From the NCBI RefSeq assembly GCF_001457455.1, contig NZ_LN831026.1:1984001-2048000 (forward strand): a DNA stretch of 64,000 bases, written 5' to 3'. A program made the position numbers and the translations under genes. Below, in pieces: positions 56,899-64,000 of the stretch. This DNA comes from Corynebacterium diphtheriae (lineage in GTDB: Bacteria; Actinomycetota; Actinomycetes; Mycobacteriales; Mycobacteriaceae). Under the pieces are notes generated by a model. It ran no database searches, was not told the origin of the DNA, and saw nothing but the letters and a program-made list of their open reading frames with translations. Position 1 is the stretch's first letter. Every line of letters begins with the position of its first letter.

Positions 56899-57711
56899 AT
56901 GTTCAAGCGTTCACTCGCGTCCCTCGCTGCCGTCGCCGTCGCCTCTGGTGCGGTTGTTGCGCCGGCAAATGCCATGACTGCCACGGTTAATGGTGATATG
57001 TGCACCATTACACCCACTCCTGAAGAAACTAAATTGACAAACTTGACTCAGGCGAGAATGCTCAACAAGGACAAAGCTGCTAATTATAGAGATACCATCG
57101 CAGAACCCCAGCTGCTTGCCCTTCGCATGCAAATAAAGAATGATCAACAGAAACTGGCTAACCTCAGACCCGACTCGGTGGAGAAGGAGAATTTGAGGAG
57201 AAGGCTGGAGGAGAATACGAAGAAGCTCACCGCCTACCAAAACTTCAAGGATGCGCTGAATGCGTGCATCAACGGTCAGAACTACAACTCGAATCAGTCC
57301 GGGCGCCCGAATAACCCCGATGGCTCGGATCAGCCCGGTGGCCCGAAGCGGCCCGATGACTCGAGTAAGCCCGGGCGCCCGAATAACCCCGAGGGCCCGG
57401 AGCGGCCCGGTGGCCCGAAGCGGCCCGATGACTCGGATCAGCCCGGTGGCCCGAAGCGGCCCGATGACTCGGATCAGCCCGGTGGCCCGAAGCGGCCCGA
57501 TGACTCGAGTAAGCCCGGGCGCCCGAATAACCCCGAGGGCCCGGAGCGGCCCGGTGGCTCGAAACATCCCGATGGCTCGGATCAGCCCGGTGGCAAACGC
57601 GCTCTGCCTTCGATCAACGGAGCAGTAATCGGCGTCATCGTCGCGGTTCTCGGCATCTTGGTCGCCGCTCTGCCGGTCATTAAGTCGATGCTCCCGGCTC
57701 TCCTGCCGTAA
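56899..57711 (+). CDS. Secreted surface protein with collagen-like Pro/Gly repeats
   Basis: The 270-residue protein has a signal peptide (MFKRSLASLAAVAVASGAVVAPANA), a short helical domain (residues about 30-125; KLTNLTQARML, LRRRLEENTKKLTAYQNFKD) and a highly repetitive stretch of PGG-PKRPDD-S units. It ends with a hydrophobic helix (INGAVIGVIVAVLGILVAALPVI) that could anchor it. There is no LPxTG. I chose ATG 56899 because it begins the signal peptide; a longer frame adds 48 unlikely residues. The repeats suggest length variation between strains. Confidence 0.8.
   Translation: MFKRSLASLAAVAVASGAVVAPANAMTATVNGDMCTITPTPEETKLTNLTQARMLNKDKAANYRDTIAEPQLLALRMQIKNDQQKLANLRPDSVEKENLRRRLEENTKKLTAYQNFKDALNACINGQNYNSNQSGRPNNPDGSDQPGGPKRPDDSSKPGRPNNPEGPERPGGPKRPDDSDQPGGPKRPDDSDQPGGPKRPDDSSKPGRPNNPEGPERPGGSKHPDGSDQPGGKRALPSINGAVIGVIVAVLGILVAALPVIKSMLPALLP
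57290..57597 (+). repeat. In-frame coding repeats (GPKRPDDSDQPG / KPGRPNNPEGPER)
   Basis: About 300 bases encode alternating units of 12-13 residues, such as GGPKRPDDSDQPG and SKPGRPNNPEGPERP. The larger block PKRPDDSSKPGRPNNPEGP occurs twice. DNA copies are nearly identical, so slipped-strand changes in copy number are likely. The same repeats create a false 348-residue open frame on the other strand. Confidence 0.85.
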
Positions 57712-58083
57712 GCAGGTTCCCACTCTAGGCTCAGTGGTCATCCCCGCCGCGGTCTCAAAAAAGATTGTGCGCGGGGATTCGTGCTTTCCTGGTGAGCGTA
57801 GGGCATGCTCGTGGCGATAAGGCGTGTTTTCCCAGTACATGGGACATAAATGCATGTCGAAATTCGGTAGAAGCCTAACACAGTGAGACAATTTGGCGAT
57901 ATTTCTTGTTATAAGGGCGCGCCGTACGGCGCTGCGCCGGCAAGTAACACCCGCCATAGAAAGACTGATGACTTTTACCTGACTTTCACAATTTGGTTTA
58001 GTCCGCGAGTTTCGGCTTAAGCCTCAAGGATTGTGGTGATGAGGTTCGTGGTTTCTTCGTCGATGTTGGGCGGGATGTGGGCG
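57712..58083. other. Gene-free stretch between surface protein and IS3 remnant
   Basis: About 370 bases with no gene I can support. Complementary ATCCCCGC (57740-57747) and GCGGGGAT (57771-57778) may end the surface protein transcript. Minus-strand codons near 58021-58080 (PPNIDEETTNLITTILEA) look like the end of another lost transposase. Confidence 0.4.
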
Positions 58084-59380
58084 TGACCTCTGAAAAGTAG
58101 ACAGGGTAAGTGGCAATTATGCCGCCTTGGTCAGTGCAATAAATTGGGATTCAAAAACATCAGGCGATATCTGTCCACACCAAAAGTGCCGGCGCTGTGT
58201 GTTATATCTGATACACCACCGAAAATACCTCCCGCCAGCATAGCAGCGAATTAGCGAAAACTTTCCTATTACGCAAGACTTCTGTTTTCACCGTGGAATT
58301 AAATGACCCTGCCAACGCATTATCTGCACTAGTACCGATAACACCCATGAACTCGATTACACCAAATTCCTAGCATCGTATGCTAAACGCTGCTGATGTA
58401 CACACGCTGCCATGATCTGAACGAAAGATGGCACCATCAAGCCCACCACGGGCTGTACTGACATGGTCTAAAGCCTCAATCACAAGGCTACTTCACACAT
58501 GGTCTGCGATCACAAAACCGGCAAATTGGCGCAAATACAGATCAATAACCGTGGCCAGATACATATTAGAGCCGTTCCTACAGGACAAATAGGTAAATAT
58601 CACCGACATACACCTGGTTTAGTGCTTGCGCACGAAACCGTCGTTTCACTAGATCCTCAAACACCGGAATTGATGCGCTGCGCTAGGTAATCACACACCA
58701 GCAGCGTTTGCTAAATCCACGTAGTTTCATGTTTTTCATGATCCCGGCAACCTTTTTATGATTGACCCACGCAAAGCACTCATCGTCGTTGAATCACGCA
58801 GTGATGCGCTGTGCACCATACAGTCCGTCTTCTTCAGCAAAGACTACGGCAATACGGACTCCAAGTACACCGTCTGCGCAGATACGTGATGCACGGCGGG
58901 CTTGTGCGGCTTTCCATGTATAAAACGATGAACGTGTGAGCTTTAAAACGGTGCACATCCGCTTGACCGAGTACCCGGTCTTGTAGTCCTCGACAAACTA
59001 GAAGCGGATCACCAGCTTGTCTCTTCGGCAAAATATTTCACAGCCTTACGCACAATTATCTCGTTGTTCGCGCAGCTTTGCGTTTTCTTTTTCCAATAAA
59101 CGTATACGTTCTGCGTCGGAGGCTGCTTCTGCTTGGGCTTTAGCCTCGATCATACGAGTCCTCTTACCAGTGCCGAGTTCTTTCTCCCACTGATGTAATG
59201 AAGCACGGTTGACTTCCGGTTCGGCGGCGGCAGCAGCCAGAGACAAGTTCTCATTGTTTTCATAAAGAGCAACGGCGTCACGCTTGAATTACTCAGAATA
59301 GAACTTAGACATAGTAGGTAGAATACCTTTCCTCCCAGCCCGAACGGCCGAGAATCTAGATGTCTACCAAACAGGGGTCA
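58084..59380 (-). mobile_element. Degenerate IS3-family element (OrfA plus OrfB ruins)
   Basis: Ends are related inverted repeats: TGACCTCTGAAAAGTAGA at 58084 and, reversed, TGACCCCTGTTTGGTAGA at 59380. On the minus strand a 66-residue OrfA frame survives at 59046-59246 (LHQWEKELGTGKRTRMIEAK, leucine-zipper AERIRLLEKENAKLREQ). OrfB is broken by many stops but recognisable (EDYKTGYSVKRMCTVLKLTR, VFAEEDGLYGAQRI, VNHKKVAGIMKNMKLRG). Length of about 1.3 kb fits a full IS3 unit that has decayed in place. Confidence 0.8.
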
Positions 59381-59390
59381 GGTCCATGTC

Positions 59391-59528
59391 TATGAGCGTA
59401 CGTGGCCCCATTGTGATGAACTAGAGCGAGCAATTCATGAATATGTTGACTTCTATAACGAAGATAGAATCAAGCTTGAGTTCGATGGATTAAGCATCAA
59501 TCAACGCAGGCGTGAACTGCTACTTTGA
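59391..59528 (+). pseudogene. IS3-family OrfB, C-terminal fragment
   Basis: Forty-five codons on the plus strand (YERTWPHCDELERAIHEYVD, FYNEDRIKLEFDGLSINQ) match the end of an IS3 transposase, including the last catalytic Glu region. It is a different copy from the adjacent minus-strand IS3 ruin and has lost everything upstream. Confidence 0.7.
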
Positions 59529-59703
59529 ACATTCCTAAAAATGTCCGCATCCCCTTTTGTGTGGGATTTGATGTGTCGATTCATTCCTTGACTTGGGGCA
59601 AGGTGCGGATATTGAATGAAAATCAGTTCCAACCTGAGGTTGAGCCCTCAAATACGCCGGTCATTGCCAACCTGTGATATTTGAACCTGCTACGGCAATT
59701 CTT

Positions 59704-60794
59704 ATGACAGGTCGTATGAATTGCCCAACATGCCCGATCTGCGGAACCAACATGCACAAAAACGGTACAACAACAGCAGGAACCCCACGCTGGCGTTGCC
59801 CCAACTGCAACGCTTCTCAAACCGGCACCAGGGCCAACACCGCCAATATCTAGCACTTCAAAGTCTTTTTAGACTGGGTCCTTACCGGCGAACCAGCCCA
59901 ACGCATAGCACACCGCCTTCACGTCACCCGACGCACACTGACCCGGTGGTTTACCTTCTTCTGGTTTATCGTGGTGCCTCACATACCGACAAGTTCCGCG
60001 TCTACGACCAGTTGTTTATCGACGGCACCTACTTTCACAAGAAATGCCTGCTTGTTGCGTGCACCGCCGAACACCCCGTGGCCTGGCTGTGGTGCACCGG
60101 GGAATCAAAATACAACTACGCCAGACTCCTGGACAGGCTCGCACCACCACTGATCGTCACGATCGAAGGCTCTGGCGGTGCCCGCGCAGTCATTAAAAAG
60201 CACTGGCCAGATACTAAAATCCAGCGATGTCTCGTTCATGTTCAGCGCAATATCCTCACCGACATCTCACGTCATCCCCGCTATCTAGCGCATAAAGCAC
60301 TGCGCACGTTCGCGTATCAGCTCACACATATCGAAACTCAAGATGAAGCACGCGAGTTTATCACTAGAGTTCACAAGGCCAGCGTGACATTCGGCCCTTG
60401 GCTAAAAGAGAAAACATACCGCAGCCAGGTAAAAGCCGTGGATATACCGCGGTGCGTCACGCCGAGTCAAAAATTCTGGTTCACGCACCGTGGCGCTAGG
60501 CGAAGCTTCAACAGGCTCCATGAACTTATCAACGACGGAACGCTATTTACCTACCTGAATCCTCCTGAAGGCGTGACCTGCGACGTGAAATCCACAACGA
60601 ACCTGCTTGAAGGCGGAATCAACAAGCAGCTCAAAGACCTTGCTAGAGCCCATCGTGGAACCTTCGATGAGCATCAACGCACCATCATGGATTGGTGGCT
60701 CTATGTCCGCACGGAGAACCCAGTGTCGCCACTACAGCTGGCTCTTGAGCAAGATTTCGGACGCAAAGGCGAACAGAAGGAACGGGCGGCCTAG
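59704..60794 (+). pseudogene. IS1249-like transposase, frameshifted
   Basis: The start frame (59704) encodes a zinc-ribbon N-terminus, CPTCPICGTNMHKNGTTTAG and TPRWRCPNCNASQTG, but has a TAG at 59851. After a frame change near 59965 a long frame gives FRVYDQLFIDGTYFHKKCLL, DTKIQRCLVHVQRN and the end DVKSTTNLLEGGINKQLKDLAR. This resembles IS1249 of Corynebacterium (IS256 group). The in-frame stop and frameshift mean it is probably inactive. Confidence 0.8.
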
Positions 60795-60924
60795 GCCAAG
60801 GAAGAAATCAAGCGCCGCGGCCATGCTGATGGTCGACCAGCCGCCTATGACACGGGAATCGATTCCGAGTGGAATCCCCTTTTGTCCCTTAAGCCAAAAA
60901 TCGTTTAACGGGAAAACGAGAAAA

Positions 60925-60951
60925 GCTCCCCATTCCAATGGAGTGGGGAGC
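60925..60951 (-). terminator. Terminator of orphan 37-residue gene
   Basis: GCTCCCCA and TGGGGAGC arms, with further TCC/GGA pairs inside, form a 12-bp stem followed on the minus strand by TTTTCTCGTTTT. It lies 15 bases after the stop of the small gene at 60966-61079. Confidence 0.75.
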
Positions 60952-60965
60952 ATACGTTGTTCTAT

Positions 60966-61079
60966 TTAGTAAGGGATCGTATTACCACCGAGAAGCTTCT
61001 CGAAGAACATGAAGAGCGAGTCGAAGAGGTCCCCAACGAGGGACAGGAGGTCTAAACCGAGGCCTGACAAAGAAGACAT
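60966..61079 (-). CDS. Orphan 37-residue PorA-like amphipathic peptide
   Basis: The peptide begins MSSLSGLGLDLLSLVGDLFD and ends KLLGGNTIPY. It has no signal peptide, is strongly amphipathic, and its style and the MSS start recall the PorA-like gene at 52893. AAAGG stands seven bases before the ATG and a good terminator follows, so it looks like a complete gene among IS debris. It could be a further channel-forming peptide, a small toxin or a modulin-like peptide. I favour a PorA-like role only weakly. Confidence 0.6.
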   Translation of the reverse strand: MSSLSGLGLDLLSLVGDLFDSLFMFFEKLLGGNTIPY

Positions 61080-61239
61080 AATTAAACCTTTCTTTTTGGT
61101 GACGCGTTCAAACCGGATTGTTTGAATTTATTTCACCATAAGCATGGCTCGGGGATCGTGTCAAACTATTTCTTACCCTAACTTAAATTTATATCGACTA
61201 CCCGTCCATGGGTGCTGATCCTCTCGGAAGGGGCAAGGA

Positions 61240-61357
61240 ATGGGTGTGGGGGTATGGCCGCCGTTTACCCCCCCCGTAGGGGTCTTGAACGATGCTGCCG
61301 CAGCTGTCAATGCCGCAAACCCAGCAGAAGCTGAGGCGCTCATCAAAGAGCTTGACA
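61240..61357 (+). pseudogene. 5' piece of coiled-coil gene cut by IS256 element
   Basis: The frame VGVLNDAAAAVNAANPAEAE then ALIKELD ends exactly at the target duplication of the IS256 element. It continues beyond the right end of the element, but soon meets a stop, so the gene was already failing. It may begin at the ATG at 61240 behind AAGGA. It pairs with the 3' ruin at 62807-63250. Confidence 0.5.
61350..61357. repeat. Target duplication, left copy (GCTTGACA)
   Basis: The same eight bases recur at 62799-62806 on the other side of the IS256-type element, as expected for IS256-family insertion. Confidence 0.85.
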
Positions 61358-62798
61358 GAGAGTGTCCGATTGTTTGTGTGCGGGGGCTTGGTTTACAAGT
61401 AGTCCGCGAATCGGTCGGGGTAAGCCACGGCTAGTTGGTTGATGGCTTGTTTCCACCCGGTGGCTTTCGCTCCTTCAATATAGCCGTTGCATTCGATGGC
61501 GCGCTTCGCTTTCTTCGCTCGCTGGGCAGCGCGCTTGTCCTCGATGTTGCAGATCATCAGCCACAGCGTTTTCAGCGCCGCGGTATCGTTCGGGAACTGG
61601 CCGCGGTTGCGGGTGGCTTTCCGCAGCTCAGCATTCAGCGATTCGATCGAATTCGTGGTGTAGAGTACCCGCCGTGCCGCAGGCGGGAACTGCAAAAATG
61701 GCACAAACCGGTCCCAGGCGTCGCGCCAGACTTTGACCGATTGCGGGTATTTACGGCCCAGTTCACTGGCCTCGAATGCGTCCAGGGCGGCGCGGGCGGT
61801 GTCCTCGGTCGGTGCGGTGTAGACCTCCCGTAGCGCACTTGATACGGGTTTGCGGTCTTGGTAGGACACCCACCTGTTGGCCGCCCGGATCAGGTGCACG
61901 ATACAGGTCTGCACCATGGAATTCGGCCAGGTTGCCTCCACGGCTTCCGGCAGGCCTTTGAGCCCGTCGCAGCAGACGATGAACACGTCTTGGACCCCAC
62001 GGTTGGCAAGGTCAGCGCACACGGATGCCCAAAAACTGGCGCCTTCATTGTCTGCGATCCACAATCCCAGGATGTGCTTGATGCCGTCCATGTCGACGCC
62101 TACCGCCATGTAGCAAGACTTGTTGACCACGCGGTGGCCATCGCGGATCTTCACTCGCAGCGCGTCGAGGAAGATCACTGGGTAGAACTCGTCGAGCTGG
62201 CGGTTTTGCCAGATCATGACCTCTTCTAACACCGCGTCGGTAATGGTGCTGATCGTATCTGGGCTCATATCCACCCCGAGGGTGGTGGCGAGGTGGTGCT
62301 GAATATCGCGCACGGTCATCCCACCGGCGTACAGGGAGATGATCATGTCATCAAGCTCCGTCAGACGGCGGGTGCCTTTAGGCAGCATCCGCGGCGTAAA
62401 CGTGCCAGCTCGATCCCGGGGCATAGTCACATCAAAGGTGCCGTAGCCAGAGTTGACGGTTTTGGTGTACGACCCGTTGCGGTGATTGCCACCATCCGGG
62501 GTGCCCAGCTGGGCTTTCGCCGTACGATCAGAGTGCGCGTATCCTAGATGCGCGTCCATTTCAGCCTGCAGACCAGCGTTGATCGATGCCTGCAAAAGAC
62601 CTTTGACCAGGTCGCTGGCATCATCGGTGGAAGTCGACAACTCGCCGATCAGTTCGGCGATTTCCGGATTTTCCATCAGCTTAGCGCTGATCTCGTTGAC
62701 CCTGTTCGGGTCATGACCTTTCCTCGGTGACACGGTAGTCATTATCAGTGAAACTCCTTCTGGATCAGAGCCTCACACACAAAACACCTGACACCCTC
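61358..62798 (-). mobile_element. Complete IS256-family insertion sequence
   Basis: The 1441-base element has related inverted ends (GAGAGTGTCCGATTGTTTGTGTG at left, reading outward at right as GAGGGTGTCAGGTGTTTTGTG) flanked by an 8-base direct repeat. It carries one intact transposase gene. The clean duplication shows a recent insertion compared with the ruined elements around it. Confidence 0.88.
61393..62742 (-). CDS. IS256-family transposase, intact
   Basis: The 449-residue DDE transposase covers nearly the whole element. The domain order is normal. The N-terminal helical part is LVKGLLQASINAGLQAEMDA, the first Asp lies in YPVIFLDALRVKIRDG, the second in VFIVCCDGLKGLPEAVE, and the family motif is MVQTCIVHLIRAA. 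The catalytic Glu region follows in TTNSIESLNAELRKATRNRG. No internal stop is seen, so it is probably active. It matches the N-terminal ruin at 55840-56335 in arrangement. Confidence 0.93.
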   Translation of the reverse strand: MTTVSPRKGHDPNRVNEISAKLMENPEIAELIGELSTSTDDASDLVKGLLQASINAGLQAEMDAHLGYAHSDRTAKAQLGTPDGGNHRNGSYTKTVNSGYGTFDVTMPRDRAGTFTPRMLPKGTRRLTELDDMIISLYAGGMTVRDIQHHLATTLGVDMSPDTISTITDAVLEEVMIWQNRQLDEFYPVIFLDALRVKIRDGHRVVNKSCYMAVGVDMDGIKHILGLWIADNEGASFWASVCADLANRGVQDVFIVCCDGLKGLPEAVEATWPNSMVQTCIVHLIRAANRWVSYQDRKPVSSALREVYTAPTEDTARAALDAFEASELGRKYPQSVKVWRDAWDRFVPFLQFPPAARRVLYTTNSIESLNAELRKATRNRGQFPNDTAALKTLWLMICNIEDKRAAQRAKKAKRAIECNGYIEGAKATGWKQAINQLAVAYPDRFADYL

Positions 62799-62806
62799 GC
62801 TTGACA
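62799..62806. repeat. Target duplication, right copy (GCTTGACA)
   Basis: This is the second copy of the eight bases found at 61350-61357. Confidence 0.85.
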
Positions 62807-63250
62807 AGATCGACCCCTAGGGCTTCTTGCCCCAAGAGTCCTAAGATCTCAAAAGCCGTTGAGACCAAAAAATACGAAATCGTCAAGGCTAAAGCCGAAA
62901 AGCTGCTCCAAGAAAAAGCAGACCAAGACAAAAAGATCAAGAAACACGCGTTAATGCCGCCGAAGCCGCACACCAAAAGAGTACGACAAGCTAGCAGAGC
63001 AAGCTAAGCACGAAACCGAAGAAGAAGCACGCCTCGAACGCGAAAAAGCCCAGCACCACAGCCACAGCCTGAGCCAGCACCAGCTCCTGCACCACAGGCT
63101 CAAGCACCAGTCGTGCCACAAGAAAGCGGCTCCTCCGTCGGCGACTTCATCGCAGGCATCTTAGCCATCGTCACAGGTGCGCTCACTCCCATGAGCATCG
63201 GCACCACCGCCAACACCTTCCTCAAAAACAACGGACTGCCGCACTTCTAA
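62807..63250 (+). pseudogene. 3' ruin of secreted coiled-coil protein gene
   Basis: Pieces in different frames read VETKKYEIVKAKAEKLLQEK, YDKLAEQAKHETEEEARLER, and a Pro/Ala/Gln-rich linker (PQPEPAPAPAPQAQAPVVPQ). A final segment SSVGDFIAGILAIVTGALTP continues to LKNNGLPHF and stop. Charged coiled coil plus Pro-rich linker and a hydrophobic end suggest a surface protein. Frameshifts and stops show that it is dead. Confidence 0.6.
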
Positions 63251-63366
63251 TTCCCCGCACCGGCCAAGCAGCGTAGTTTGGCCGACCCCGCTGGTGAACG
63301 TCGATAAGCGAAACTTCACAGCACCCAACAATTACAACACCTAAGCCACGACGTATGCTGGATAAC

Positions 63367-64000
63367 ATGACAAAAACAACTATCCAGACCGTCCGACCCC
63401 TCGTAGAAAAACAACGCGAGCGCATCTTCAAAGACCTCAGCGAAATTACCTCCTACAACTCAGTGCACTCCACCCCAGAATGCGCCGAAGACCACGCCGC
63501 AGCCTGCGCCTGGATCGTCAACGCACTGAAAGAAGCCGACCTCAACGTCACCGAATACCCCTATGACGGCGGCGCAACCACAGTCATCGGCACCAAAGAA
63601 CCAGAAGACGGCGCACCCACCGTCCTCCTCTACTGCCACTACGACGTAGTCCCCGCCGGCGACCCAACCGCCTGGGAAAGCGACCCCTTCACCCTCACCG
63701 AACGCAACGGACGCTGGTACGCCCGCGGCGCAGCCGACTGCAAAGGCAACATCGCCATGCACCTCGCCGCACTCCGCGCAGTCAAAGAAGCCGGCGGCAC
63801 CAAACTCGGCATCAAATTCCTCGTCGAAGGCTCCGAAGAACAAGGCGGCGCAGAACTCTCCGACCTCATCAAAAAACACCCAGAACTCTTCGACACCGAC
63901 GTCATCCTCATCGCCGACTCCGGCAACCAAGCCGTCGGCACCCCCACAATGACCACCACCCTCCGCGGCGGCGCACGCATCACCGTCACCCTCCGCACCC
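63367..64000 (+). CDS. M20-family dipeptidase, N-terminal part
   Basis: The gene begins at ATG 63367 (MTKTTIQTVRPLVEKQRERI) and runs off the window after 211 codons. It carries the M20 zinc motifs LLYCHYDVVPAG (His/Asp), YARGAADCKGNIAMHL (Asp bridging), and VEGSEEQGG (catalytic Glu-Glu pair). It is a cytosolic peptidase or DapE-like deacylase; the dipeptidase branch fits best. The frame has strong C at third positions, typical of conserved genes here. Long minus-strand frames in this stretch are its shadow. Confidence 0.88.
   Translation, partial: MTKTTIQTVRPLVEKQRERIFKDLSEITSYNSVHSTPECAEDHAAACAWIVNALKEADLNVTEYPYDGGATTVIGTKEPEDGAPTVLLYCHYDVVPAGDPTAWESDPFTLTERNGRWYARGAADCKGNIAMHLAALRAVKEAGGTKLGIKFLVEGSEEQGGAELSDLIKKHPELFDTDVILIADSGNQAVGTPTMTTTLRGGARITVTLRT

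Noticed and set aside
57290..57597. CRISPR-like regular repeats
   Set aside because: Repeats are in frame, contiguous and protein coding; there are no unique spacers of constant length.
56911..57957. 348-residue open frame on the minus strand opposite the repeat protein
   Set aside because: It arises from the Pro/Gly repeats read in reverse; it has no ribosome site or domain, while the plus frame has a signal peptide and membrane helix.

Overview
The window looks like chromosome of a Corynebacterium of the diphtheriae group. This is inferred from the groEL gene followed by tiny PorH/PorA-type channel genes, a DIP1984-family protein, broken LPxTG-pilin remnants, IS1249-like debris and the ftsH-folE-folP-folB-folK order. 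No rRNA, tRNA or CRISPR array was recognised.

Positions 1-15515 are mostly housekeeping: the end of radA, a carbonic anhydrase, mutY, a ThrE-type exporter, clpC with candidate ClgR and SigH sites, and a divergent pyrimidine nucleoside salvage locus (deoA against cdd-nupC). A decayed ISL3-type element with three matching ends sits between nupC and lysS.

Positions 15982-28784 hold the most interesting system, a RiPP (ribosomally made, modified peptide) locus of thiopeptide/goadsporin type. Six tightly coupled + strand genes encode a leader-binding ocin-ThiF-like protein, a YcaO cyclodehydratase ending in a PxPxP motif, a SagB-type azoline dehydrogenase, a split LanB-like dehydratase (glutamylation and elimination proteins) and an M50-like membrane protease. 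They are followed by a 56-residue precursor with a Ser/Thr/Cys-only tail, a strong hairpin, and a second YcaO. An ABC transporter pair lies convergent. The predicted product is an azole- and dehydroamino-acid-containing peptide. Only one SpaB_C-type enzyme is visible, so a pyridine-centred thiopeptide macrocycle is not assured. The right flank carries an IS110 fragment, consistent with acquisition by transfer.

Positions 29172-43595 return to the core genome: an SPFH/ribbon-helix-helix operon behind a tandem palindrome, a DAACS symporter, a PanC-like/DUF2520/folate gene run, ftsH, hpt, tilS, dacB, ppa and a rhodanese. A MarR gene then abuts a large membrane NRPS-like enzyme of the Pls/PosA (poly-amino-acid synthetase) type.

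Positions 47930-64000 are accessory and envelope-related. They contain a wrecked pilin gene, an AT-rich surface protein, a broken secretory lipase, ppk2, a structured RNA candidate, an SGNH esterase, the porA/porH-like genes and groEL with a perfect CIRCE element. After these come a repeat-rich surface protein and a graveyard of IS256, IS1634-like, IS3 and IS1249 remnants. One intact IS256-type element with an 8-bp target duplication has inserted into an already decaying coiled-coil gene, beside an orphan 37-residue PorA-like peptide gene. The window ends inside an M20 dipeptidase gene.
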